The notes beneath the pieces were generated by a model. The model did not search any database. It was not told the DNA's origin and worked only from the letters and a program-made list of their open reading frames with translations. A stretch of DNA of 64,000 nucleotides from positions 186,001 through 250,000 of the forward strand of contig JANQQF010000038.1 of assembly GCA_028285035.1 (NCBI GenBank), read 5' to 3'. Shown here piece by piece: positions 26,543-34,502 of this stretch. Numbering within the stretch: position 1 is the first letter of the stretch; every line of letters begins with the position of its first letter. The translations under genes and the position numbers were made by a program. The stretch comes from Phycisphaerae bacterium. Its GTDB lineage: Bacteria > Chloroflexota > Anaerolineae > 4572-78 > J111.

Positions 26543-28093
26543 CTATAGAGGAATATTACCGTGTTTCTTGGGAGGATTTTCATCCCGTTTATTTTGTAAC
26601 ATCTCTAATGCATTGATAATGCTTGGCCGGGTTTGGCTTGGCTCAATGACATCATCCAGATAGCCCCAACTGGCCGCAACATAAGGATTCGCAAATCGAT
26701 CCCGATACTCTTGCACTAACTGCGCTCGAAGAGTCTCTGGATCTTCAGCCTCAGCTAATTCTTTTCGATAAAGAATGTTGATGGCTCCCTCTGGTCCCAT
26801 CACTGCAATCTCAGCCTTTGGCCAAGCCAAATTTACATCACCACGAATGTGTTTACTACTCATAACATCATATGCGCCACCATATGCTTTACGAGTAATC
26901 ACTGTGATCTTTGGCACAGTTGCCTCAGCATAGGCATAGAGTAATTTGGCCCCGTGTCGAATGATACCACCGTGTTCTTGGTTTAAGCCTGGTAAGAAGC
27001 CAGGGACATCTTCAAAGGTAAGTAAGGGGATATTAAAGCAATCACAGAATCGAACAAAACGGGCAGCTTTATCCGAGGCATTGATATCCAAGACACCGGC
27101 TAAAACGGCAGGTTGGTTGGCGATAATCCCAACACTACGTCCGTTTAAGCGAGCAAAGCCGACAATGACGTTCTTGGCAAAGTCTGCCTGCACCTCAAGA
27201 AAATAGGCATCATCGACGACGGCTTCAATCACCTCGTGCATATCATAAGGTTTATTTGGATTGTCAGGAATAAGATTATCTAACGTGCTTTCAGTTCGCA
27301 GGGGATCATCTTTGCAAACAATTGTAGGCGCATCTTCCATATTATTTTGTGGTAAGAAGCTTAACAAGTCACGTACGGTGAACAGGGCGTGTTCTTCACT
27401 TTCCGAAGCAAAATGAGCAACACCACTTATTTCAGTATGGGTGCTAGCCCCCCCCAACTCCTCAAATGTTACCTCTTCGTGGGTGACCGACTTAACAACA
27501 TCTGGCCCTGTAACAAACATATAGCTTGAACCTTTAGCCATAATAATAAAATCGGTAATGGCGGGTGAATAAACTGCCCCACCTGCACAAGGTCCGAGAA
27601 TACAGGATATTTGAGGAATAACGCCACTGCTCATTGTATTTCGTAGAAATATATCAGCATACCCTCCCAAGCTGACGACACCTTCCTGAATACGAGCGCC
27701 CCCCGAGTCGTTTAAGCCGATGATAGGTGCCCCATTTTTTAAGGCTAATTCTTGTACCTTAATAATCTTATCGGCGTGGGCACGCCCTAAACTACCGCCA
27801 AAAACTGTAAAATCTTGGGAGAAAACGAACACTAGTTTTTGATCTATGGTGCCATACCCAACGACTACCCCATCCCCCAGAGGTTTTTTGTCGTCCAAGC
27901 CAAAATCGGTTGTTCGGTGCGTGACAAAGGCATCGATCTCTTTGAATGAACCTTCATCAAGCAATATTTCAATACGCTCTCGTGCTGTTAATTTGCCTTT
28001 GTCATGTTGCGCCTTGATACGGGCTTCGCCACCCCCCTGCTTGGATTGATGCTTCATATCCCGCAACTGTTGTATCTTTGGATCAAGTTCCAT
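26543..28093 (-). CDS. Acyl-CoA carboxylase carboxyltransferase (propionyl-CoA carboxylase beta-like)
   Basis: The 516-aa protein has both crotonase-fold carboxyltransferase halves. The acyl-CoA site contains [12 protein letters not shown] and [18 protein letters not shown]. The biotin site contains [28 protein letters not shown] (best read as separate short motifs) and [12 protein letters not shown]. This fits PccB/methylmalonyl-CoA-type beta subunits, which use acetyl- or propionyl-CoA; substrate choice cannot be fixed by eye. It would supply malonyl-CoA for fatty acids or methylmalonyl-CoA for propionate metabolism. ATG 28093 has AGGAG six bases before it. It is the first gene of the carboxylase operon. 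Confidence 0.93.
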   Translation of the reverse strand: MELDPKIQQLRDMKHQSKQGGGEARIKAQHDKGKLTARERIEILLDEGSFKEIDAFVTHRTTDFGLDDKKPLGDGVVVGYGTIDQKLVFVFSQDFTVFGGSLGRAHADKIIKVQELALKNGAPIIGLNDSGGARIQEGVVSLGGYADIFLRNTMSSGVIPQISCILGPCAGGAVYSPAITDFIIMAKGSSYMFVTGPDVVKSVTHEEVTFEELGGASTHTEISGVAHFASESEEHALFTVRDLLSFLPQNNMEDAPTIVCKDDPLRTESTLDNLIPDNPNKPYDMHEVIEAVVDDAYFLEVQADFAKNVIVGFARLNGRSVGIIANQPAVLAGVLDINASDKAARFVRFCDCFNIPLLTFEDVPGFLPGLNQEHGGIIRHGAKLLYAYAEATVPKITVITRKAYGGAYDVMSSKHIRGDVNLAWPKAEIAVMGPEGAINILYRKELAEAEDPETLRAQLVQEYRDRFANPYVAASWGYLDDVIEPSQTRPSIINALEMLQNKRDENPPKKHGNIPL

Positions 28094-28126
28094 GTAAGAC
28101 TCCTACGAAAATAGGGTTTTGGATTT

Positions 28127-28206
28127 AGGGGTTGAAGAATGAGGATAAACCAACGCTTTTATCCTTCATTATTGAGTCTAATTTACACCCTCATATTCTA
28201 ACCCCT
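28127..28206. repeat. Imperfect inverted repeat upstream of the carboxylase operon
   Basis: Arms AGGGGTTGAAGAATGAGG (28127-28144) and CCTCATATTCTAACCCCT (28189-28206) form a long imperfect stem enclosing a second pairing (GATAAA...TTTATC). It lies about 35 bases before the carboxyltransferase start, where it would fall in the promoter or 5' leader. Confidence 0.5.
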
Positions 28207-28307
28207 TGGTGGGGGAATAGTTTCCAAAAAGCCCAATAAATTTGTTGGACGATTATAACATATCTTAATTTGTGACAAAATTCTCGATAGTTACGTCCAT
28301 TAGAAAT

Positions 28308-28337
28308 AAAAAAGCCAATCCTCAAAGGATTGGCTTT
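28308..28337 (-). terminator. Intrinsic terminator of the S1-domain gene
   Basis: Arms AAAGCCAATCCT (28311-28322) and AGGATTGGCTTT (28326-28337) form a 12-bp stem with a three-base loop. Read on the minus strand it ends in a T-run. It lies 23 bases after the stop codon of the S1-domain gene. Confidence 0.9.
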
Positions 28338-28359
28338 GGTATGCACAGTTTTAGCCTAA

Positions 28360-29472
28360 TTATGAATTATCTTGCCCGGCGAGGGTTCGATTGACAATCT
28401 CGCTCATTTCATCACGCTCTTGACGATTATTCTTTCCAGAGCTGATAGCGGCCTGAGTTGTATCATCATCATCTTTGTCCTGTAGTGCTGCATACGCAAC
28501 TGCCATTGCCGTTAACATTGGCTCATCACTTGCACTTTGGACAACAAATGTTTCTTTTGGCTTCTTATCTTCTCGGCGTCGTCGATTATTACCTTGAGTT
28601 TTTGATGGTTTAACACGTTCGTATCTTGAACGATCTTCTTGAGCACGCTCAGGCCGTGGTTTTGATGATGCTCTTGTATATTCTTCTTCTTGTGGCTTTT
28701 CTTCTTTTACAGGCTCTGGTAACAATGCTTTAATCGATAGGTCAATTTGTCGTTTTTTGCGGTTAACACTGAGAACCTTAACCTTGACTGTATCACCAAC
28801 TTTGAGAGCTTCTTCTGGGTGCTTGATATACTCATGGGTGATTTGAGAGATGTGAACCAAGCCATCACGATCACTCTCAATATCGACAAAAGCACCATAT
28901 GATTCAAGGCGAGTAATGGTTCCTTCAATCTCAGCTTCCTCTTCAAGGTCTTTGAGCTTTCGTAATACTGGCTTAATCATTGTTAAGCTCAAGCGACCCC
29001 GTTTAGTATCAACCTTTTTAACCCAAACCTCAACCTCTTGCCCTTCACTGACGACGTCTGATACTTTTTCGACTTTATGCTTCGCCAATTTCGAGATATG
29101 AACCAAGCCATCCTGAGGAATGCCGACATCCACAAAGGCCCCAAATTCAGCAAGGTTTTTGACTGTACCTGTTAAGCGCTGCCCAATTTTCAATGAATGA
29201 ATATTGGACATATCACCCTCGGCGGCTGGAGACTCAGAGGATTCTTCACTGCTGATATTATCCTCTACTGCTTCTGCTTCAGGCTGCTGTTCGGCAACCG
29301 GCTCTGAGACGGTATCCGTTTCCTGATCAGCTGCAGGTTCTGACGAAGTGGCAGTTTCGTCCTCTGAAGCTACAGCTTCCTGCGCCACGGCAGGTTCAGT
29401 TTCGGACGCAGGAGGAAGGGTGGCCACTTCCTCTATTGTCTCTTCTGCGACAGTCAATTCTTGATTGCTCAT
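28360..29472 (-). CDS. S1 RNA-binding domain protein (ribosomal protein S1-like, two S1 domains)
   Basis: This protein has 370 aa. The first ~90 residues are an acidic, Glu/Pro/Ala-rich disordered segment. Two S1 domains follow (about 95-168 and 178-250): LKIGQRLTGTVKNLAEFGAF and EIEGTITRLESYGAFVDI are their first strands, each followed by a DGLVHIS core. The C-terminal ~115 residues are basic/acidic low complexity with an RRRREDKK segment. Bacterial S1 usually has four to six S1 domains, so this shorter form may be the lineage's S1 or an accessory RNA-binding protein. ATG 29472 has AGGAGAG upstream. Confidence 0.85.
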   Translation of the reverse strand: MSNQELTVAEETIEEVATLPPASETEPAVAQEAVASEDETATSSEPAADQETDTVSEPVAEQQPEAEAVEDNISSEESSESPAAEGDMSNIHSLKIGQRLTGTVKNLAEFGAFVDVGIPQDGLVHISKLAKHKVEKVSDVVSEGQEVEVWVKKVDTKRGRLSLTMIKPVLRKLKDLEEEAEIEGTITRLESYGAFVDIESDRDGLVHISQITHEYIKHPEEALKVGDTVKVKVLSVNRKKRQIDLSIKALLPEPVKEEKPQEEEYTRASSKPRPERAQEDRSRYERVKPSKTQGNNRRRREDKKPKETFVVQSASDEPMLTAMAVAYAALQDKDDDDTTQAAISSGKNNRQERDEMSEIVNRTLAGQDNS

Positions 29473-29709
29473 AATTCTCTCCTGGGTGAATGGCTAAAAA
29501 ACCACAACTTTTCTATAAAATAATTTCGGTTGTAAAAAATGTAACAAACTCGGATTATATCATTGGCCCTATGTGCTGGCAAATAACTTTAATTATGCTA
29601 AATAATTGGTCGTCTTGCCAAAATCCGCGTCATTACAGATATTAATATTGATAATTTTAGGGTGTAATTATTTTGGGGCTCAACTCATGAATAGTGTACT
29701 TGATTTTTG

Positions 29710-30249
29710 TTATTTCGCAACATCACGGTCATAGAATGTTGTTACAAACGGAGCGATGGCCATTGCTACCAGTTGTTCATAAGCTGTTTGGCGATTGGAT
29801 AAGCCATTGGTCAGAATACCGACGGCCCCTTGCTTACGTTTTGTATCGCTTTCTTGAATAAGTTGGTCCATAGCTGGCCCTAATTCACCGTGTTGTTTGA
29901 GCAATTTGGTTACTTGGTCTGGAAGGAGAATATGCACCCCGCCACCATACCCAAGTTTCTCGGATCTATCTACAATGACACACCAGGCACAGGTCATAAT
30001 TCCTTCTGGAGTCTCTTGCAGGCCACCTTCTAGACCAACCCCCAAGTCGGCTTGGGTTTCGATCAGAACACGTTTGGCACGATTGAGAGCACCTTGCCGA
30101 GTCTGTTCATCACCCCAAGGTTGTTCAGGAACATCGCTGGCCACCTGACGATAGATAAATTTTGCGGCTGGAAATGCTTGCTGAAAAATGGCTTCAGTTG
30201 CGGCTATTTTAATTGGATTTGTTGAGCCGATTCCGATAAGTTTGGTCAT
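29710..30249 (-). CDS. Inosine/xanthosine triphosphatase, DUF84 (YjjX) family
   Basis: The protein is about 179 aa from ATG 30249; an upstream in-frame start would add a hydrophobic 30-residue extension that is not part of the family. Family features are IGSTNPIKIAATEAIF at the N-terminus (substrate loop), -VPEQPWGDEQTRQGALNRA- and DLGVGLEGGLQE, where the acidic residues bind Mg2+. The family hydrolyses non-canonical purine nucleotides such as ITP/XTP to limit mutagenic incorporation. No operon partner is visible. Confidence 0.85.
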   Translation of the reverse strand: MTKLIGIGSTNPIKIAATEAIFQQAFPAAKFIYRQVASDVPEQPWGDEQTRQGALNRAKRVLIETQADLGVGLEGGLQETPEGIMTCAWCVIVDRSEKLGYGGGVHILLPDQVTKLLKQHGELGPAMDQLIQESDTKRKQGAVGILTNGLSNRQTAYEQLVAMAIAPFVTTFYDRDVAK

Positions 30250-30433
30250 AAATATGTATTTTGACTCTGCAGGCAGGTGGAAGACAGTAATAATTGTAAC
30301 ATAGAATGAAGATGTTGCTAAAATATTCGATGCTAACAATGTAAGTTGACATAAAAACCCAAAAGGTTGCTGTAGACTTCGTTCAATGCTATACTGATAT
30401 GTAGAATAGCCTTACTTTTGGAGGTGTGGAACC

Positions 30434-30835
30434 ATGTTAGACTTGCAGGAACAAATCAATATTGCCCAAACTTACGCGATTATCGGACAAATACATGGTT
30501 TATTGGAAGCCTGGTTACGAGAACCCGAACCGCCTGTTGCAGAAATTTTTGATCGTGGTGACTGGGATCGACTGCATCGACGCCAACAAAGGCGGATTTT
30601 AGAGTTATTTGAGGAAATTCCCCCCAATCATATTGCTGAGACGATTCGTCGGGCCAAACAAGAAGAAATTCGAACGGGAATACCGATGTTTGAGCAGGGG
30701 GGATCGTATTGGCCAGTTTTCTTTTATCAACTAATGATAGCCAATATGAATGGAAAAACAGCCCGTATTGTTTTGCCTCAAGTTCTTAATCCAGAGCGTC
30801 CGTTTGTTGTAATGAATGGTCACAATGGGCACTAA
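30434..30835 (+). CDS. Hypothetical protein, 133 aa
   Basis: I recognise no family. It is a soluble, largely helical protein with many charged residues (LHRRQQRRILELFEEIP) and a more hydrophobic C-terminal third (YWPVFFYQLMIANM). It has a proper GGAGGTG ribosome binding site eight bases before ATG 30434 and is followed after 60 bases by the LysM-SCP2 gene on the same strand, so the two may be cotranscribed. Confidence 0.6.
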   Translation: MLDLQEQINIAQTYAIIGQIHGLLEAWLREPEPPVAEIFDRGDWDRLHRRQQRRILELFEEIPPNHIAETIRRAKQEEIRTGIPMFEQGGSYWPVFFYQLMIANMNGKTARIVLPQVLNPERPFVVMNGHNGH

Positions 30836-30895
30836 TCCGACCCAATCTAGTTGCTGACAAGTTACAATCATAAATCACCAATCGAGAGGTATGTC

Positions 30896-32749
30896 ATGTA
30901 TTTATCCAATTTGACTGTAGATTTGGATGACGCCATCTATCAAGCTGCTCAAAACCGTGCCCAGCGTGCAGGAAAGACGTTAGAAGCGGTGTTAAATGAT
31001 CTCCTTTCGATTTATGCAAAAGGCGGCACCATTGGGGGGACAACATACACAGTCAAACGTGGCGATAGTCTGGCTACTATTGCCCGCCAGATGTATGATG
31101 ATCCGCACAAATACCCATTAATTCAAAATGCTAATAATTTAGCCAATCCGGGAATGATTTGGGTGGGTCAAGTATTAATTATCCCCTCGGTTGTTAATGA
31201 GCCAGAATCATCACCCACACCTACACCTGAGCCGAGCCCTTCAGAACCACCATCACCTACACCTACGCCCACACCTGCCCCAACACCATCGCCGCCCCAA
31301 AGTACACAGCCTACCATCGCCGATTATGCCCAAGCGATGCCTAATGGCTTTCGCCCTAACCAAGCAGGTGGAATGCGTATCATTTACCTCTTCCAGTTAA
31401 TAACGGGCGGGTATTGGACGGTCAATATTGCAAATGGCCAATGTTCGGTAGCACAAGGGCAAACACCTTCACCTAATGCTGGGATTGGGATGAGCGATGC
31501 AGATTTTATTCAATTGGCTAATGGTCGATTGAACACCATTGAAGCATACCAACAGGGACGTATTCAAGTGCGGGGCGATTTAAACTTAGCCGCTCGAGTT
31601 TCCGATTTCTTTGGGCCTTGGGCTAATACTGTTGGTCAAACGCCCACACCCACTCCCACACCACCCGAGCCTAAGCCTGATCCTACACCTACACCTGTCC
31701 CTGACCCCGAGCCAGAACCTACCCCCATCCCCACCCCCACTGTCACTGAGCCAACAGTTCCAGATTATATCCGAGCGATGCCCACGGGCTTACGGACGGA
31801 TAGAGCACGAGGGGTTAATCTTGTGTATCATTTCCAATTTCCTGAAAATGGGACCTGGACCCTGTCAATTGTAAATGGGCAAGCCATCGTTCGGGAAGGG
31901 CAGACTGCTCCACCAAATGTGACCATCGGAATGATGGGGAGTGACTATATCCAACTGTCGCGGGGGCGTCTTGATACCGTTCAAGCCTTTCAGCGGGGCC
32001 GTATCCGCGTTAATGGTGACCTGAACCTTGCCGCTAAGGTGGGTGAACTCTTTGCTCCGTGGGCTACAGCCGTGGAAGGTAATGAGATGGCAGATGGAGG
32101 CGACTCATCAACCCCATCCCCGACACCCACTGAGGAAACCGTTAATTCAAGCTTGCTCAACGGTAGCTTTGATGACTATCAGCCCTACATTCGCGATGGG
32201 GTGGCCAAATTTTGGAAAGAACCCCAGTTTCCAGAAGAGTTTGGTGCCCACTGGTCCTTAGACTTGATCAGCGAGCGCAAACGCCGCATTCATGTGATGA
32301 ATAGTGGTGTGTTTGGCCGTTTTGCTCAAAAATATTTTGGCGGTGGTGGTTTGGATTATCACCAACATGGCCGTCACTCCCAGGTGTTGACCTCACGCTA
32401 CGGATTTGATGTCGTCTTTCGCCAGACAGTCGCCGTGCAATCCGGTCGGGTTTATACCTTCAAGGGAATGATTGTGTCTTTCTTTAAAGGGACAAGCGGT
32501 GAACGTAAGGATGGCGTAATTTTCAAAACGATTGGCATTGACCCAACCGGTAGTCGTCAATGGGACAGCCCGAATGTGGTCTGGGGTGAACGAGATGGTA
32601 AGGACAATGAATGGCGCTATCCCTCCCTTCGTATCACTGCTCGTGCGAATAAAATTACTGTTTTTATTCGTATTGAAAATACAGAAAAAGATGTTGGCCA
32701 GACCGAGCTAAATACCACTCACATTGAGAATTTTACCCTAACTTCATAA
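30896..32749 (+). CDS. Multidomain protein: RHH-like N-terminus, LysM, two SCP2-like domains, C-terminal beta domain
   Basis: The protein has 617 aa from ATG 30896 (GAGAGG upstream). In order: residues 1-40 look like a ribbon-helix-helix segment (LTVDLDDAIYQAAQNRAQRAGKTLEAVLNDLL). A LysM domain (TYTVKRGDSLATIARQMY ... WVGQVLIIP) follows. A Pro/Thr linker precedes a first SCP2-like sterol-carrier domain (DYAQAMPNGFRP ... RGDLNLAARVSDFF), a second linker, a second SCP2-like domain (DYIRAMPTGLRT ... NGDLNLAAKVGELF), and a ~190-residue domain of unknown type that may bind carbohydrate. No signal peptide is seen, which is odd for LysM. The two SCP2 copies are recent relatives. Function is unknown; lipid binding near the envelope is a guess. 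Confidence 0.75.
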   Translation: MYLSNLTVDLDDAIYQAAQNRAQRAGKTLEAVLNDLLSIYAKGGTIGGTTYTVKRGDSLATIARQMYDDPHKYPLIQNANNLANPGMIWVGQVLIIPSVVNEPESSPTPTPEPSPSEPPSPTPTPTPAPTPSPPQSTQPTIADYAQAMPNGFRPNQAGGMRIIYLFQLITGGYWTVNIANGQCSVAQGQTPSPNAGIGMSDADFIQLANGRLNTIEAYQQGRIQVRGDLNLAARVSDFFGPWANTVGQTPTPTPTPPEPKPDPTPTPVPDPEPEPTPIPTPTVTEPTVPDYIRAMPTGLRTDRARGVNLVYHFQFPENGTWTLSIVNGQAIVREGQTAPPNVTIGMMGSDYIQLSRGRLDTVQAFQRGRIRVNGDLNLAAKVGELFAPWATAVEGNEMADGGDSSTPSPTPTEETVNSSLLNGSFDDYQPYIRDGVAKFWKEPQFPEEFGAHWSLDLISERKRRIHVMNSGVFGRFAQKYFGGGGLDYHQHGRHSQVLTSRYGFDVVFRQTVAVQSGRVYTFKGMIVSFFKGTSGERKDGVIFKTIGIDPTGSRQWDSPNVVWGERDGKDNEWRYPSLRITARANKITVFIRIENTEKDVGQTELNTTHIENFTLTS

Positions 32750-32768
32750 GAGAGATGTAGGTTAGATA

Positions 32769-32827
32769 CCGCAGAGGCGCAGAGATCGATAGCATTTTAT
32801 TTGCTCTGTGATCTCTGCGCCTCTGCG
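32769..32827. repeat. CGCAGAG inverted repeat, copy 1
   Basis: Arms CGCAGAGGCGCAGAGATC (from 32770) and GATCTCTGCGCCTCTGCG (32810-32827) are perfect inverse complements around a 22-base loop. This is the first of a family of such repeats that bound every gene between here and 45.1 kb. Confidence 0.85.
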
Positions 32828-32852
32828 TTGTTTCGAAGAAGTTATTTAGACT

Positions 32853-34259
32853 TTACAGATAGTTGGAAGCGACCTGCTCCTCATTAGGTTCAGCTCAGCA
32901 ATACCAAGGCTCGGTTAGATATGGCACAAATTGTTGAGAGGTTGACCATTCTGCGTTTGGAATAGCCTCAACATTATCCGGTACCTCTTGCTGGACTCGA
33001 TCCCATATCTTTTGGTAAATCGTGATACGGGATAGTTTCGCGTGATTATCGCGGTGTACAATCCGTTCGATATCCTGCTGGAGTTGATCGACTCGCGGGT
33101 CGGTATTCTGCCATTGATAGGACAATTTAGCCTGATCCAACGGGCCGAGTAAGCCTCTAACCATCTCCAATTCCAACAACTTTGAGCCTGGCGGGATGAG
33201 CAACCGTAAGGTGTATTGAATTGGAGCCACTTGCTCGATCAAGCCCAACCGCGCGATTTCCGCTAGAAAATCACGATAACCCTCCAACGTCGTCCATGGT
33301 GTAAAGGCCACAAATGTGGGTACAATCAGTAACCCTAACTCTCGGCAGTTGGCTAAAACAGACTCAAACTCAGCCATCGTGTGGTGTTTATCAAAAATCG
33401 TCAGCGTGTGTTCATCAAAGGCTTCAACCGCTGTGGTGATAAATAAACAGCCGGTTTTTTTTAGTATGGAGAGGTGTTTAGCCTGTTTAAGCAGATGCTC
33501 TACTTTTATGGTGACATCGTAGGTTAGATGGGGGAATTCCTGATGGAGGGCCTCAACCAAAGGAAGCGCGTGCCCTGGGCCATTAAAAAAGTCAGGATCG
33601 CCAAAGGTGATATGCTCTGCTCCCATCGCCACTTGTTGCCGAATATCGGTGAGAACAACATCACTTTGGACGATCCGAAAATGGCCATTGTAGACCGGCA
33701 CGATAGGGCAGTGTCGGCAGAGATGTTTACAACCCCTGCTGGCCTCTGTATACCCCACAACCTTCTCTTCAGTGGGATTTGTAACCAAGTGAGCATACCG
33801 GCCTAGGGCAGGCAGTGAGGTGCGGTCAGGGGGTAAGAATGTTTGTCGTGATAGTGAAATGATTGGCAAACTTGTTTCATCGTGATGCTGACCCATCAAT
33901 GCTTGAGCCAACCTAACCAAATCTGTTTCAAATTCGCCACCGAGCACTGTATCAACCCCTAATCCCTTCAAATACTCTGCATTGACCGGCGCATACAAAC
34001 CAAAACAAACTAAATGTGCCTCTGGACTGATCTGTTGAACCTGCTCAATAATCGGCACAGCCATTCGTGTGGCCATATGCATGGGCACATAAATGCCCAC
34101 TAAATCAGCTTGCTGGATGGCCTCCATTGTGAGTTGATCTACAGAAAGGTCCAAACAAACAACCTCAAATCCAGCTTGTCGCAACCAAGCCGCTGGAGAG
34201 GCCAAACCAAAAGGTTGTCGACCCATTTCGTAGGTTGAAATTAATAAAATGTTCATCAT
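32853..34259 (-). CDS. CUAEP-tail radical SAM selenoprotein with N-terminal B12-binding-like domain
   Basis: The protein has 468 residues if the in-frame TGA at 32895-32897 is read as selenocysteine; stopping there would give 454. Residues 1-130 have a B12-binding-like Rossmann pattern (ADLVGIYVPMH, HLVCFGLYAP). The radical SAM cluster motif is C177-X3-C181-X2-C184 in SRGCKHLCRHCP. The frame reads Cys454-TGA455-Ala-Glu-Pro, then ten more residues to TAA at 32853. A Cys-Sec-Ala-Glu-Pro tail is the hallmark I recall for the CUAEP/CCAEP-tail radical SAM family, whose function is unknown. A SECIS-like hairpin follows the TGA at fdhF-like spacing. The start is one of two adjacent ATGs (34259, 34256). 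No sel genes are in the window. Confidence 0.88.
32865..32897 (-). promoter_or_regulatory. Candidate bacterial SECIS hairpin for TGA recoding
   Basis: On the minus strand, 19 bases after TGA (32895-32897), GGAGC and GC-T-TCC form a short stem with a bulged U around the loop AGGUC (32875-32871). E. coli fdhF has, from memory, 17 bases of spacing, a five-base-pair stem with one bulged U and an AGGUCU loop, with G and U recognised by SelB. Here the bulge is on the 3' side rather than the 5' side. Confidence 0.75.
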
Positions 34260-34288
34260 TGAGAATACCTTGTTTCAAGAATTGCTTA

Positions 34289-34347
34289 CCGCAGAGACGC
34301 AGAGGTCACAGAGAGAATAAAGCTCTGCGATCTCTGTGCCTCTGTGG
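34289..34347. repeat. CGCAGAG inverted repeat, copy 2
   Basis: Arms around CCGCAGAGACGCAGAGGT (from 34289) and ATCTCTGTGCCTCTGTGG (ending 34347) pair with a few mismatches. It lies immediately upstream of the selenoprotein gene. Confidence 0.8.
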
Positions 34348-34396
34348 TTTATTTCTTGCCTAAGAATGAATGTGATTTGAAGAGGCCAAAACAAAT

Positions 34397-34422
34397 CAGG
34401 GAACTCAAACGTGAGTTCCCTG
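34397..34422 (-). terminator. Intrinsic terminator
   Basis: An 11-bp stem CAGGGAACTCA / TGAGTTCCCTG encloses AACG. On the minus strand it follows the FG-GAP protein gene and is trailed by ATTTGTTTT. Confidence 0.75.
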
Positions 34423-34465
34423 AAAAATACCTCAAATTTTAGATTTGGTCCAATTTTATCTCAAA

Positions 34466-34486
34466 CGACCTCAGCGCCTCTGCGGT
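34466..34486. repeat. CGCAGAG repeat half-site
   Basis: The word GACCTCAGCGCCTCTGCGGT is one arm of the CGCAGAG inverted repeat. The other arm lies about 175 bases away in copy 2, so the terminator region is bracketed by repeat arms. Confidence 0.6.
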
Positions 34487-34502
34487 AAATCTGTCCACTC
34501 AT

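Noticed and set aside
30250..30339. Thirty-residue hydrophobic extension of the DUF84 protein
   Set aside because: The family begins at MTKLIGIGSTNP; the extension has no ribosome binding site and would place a cytosolic enzyme behind a signal-like helix.
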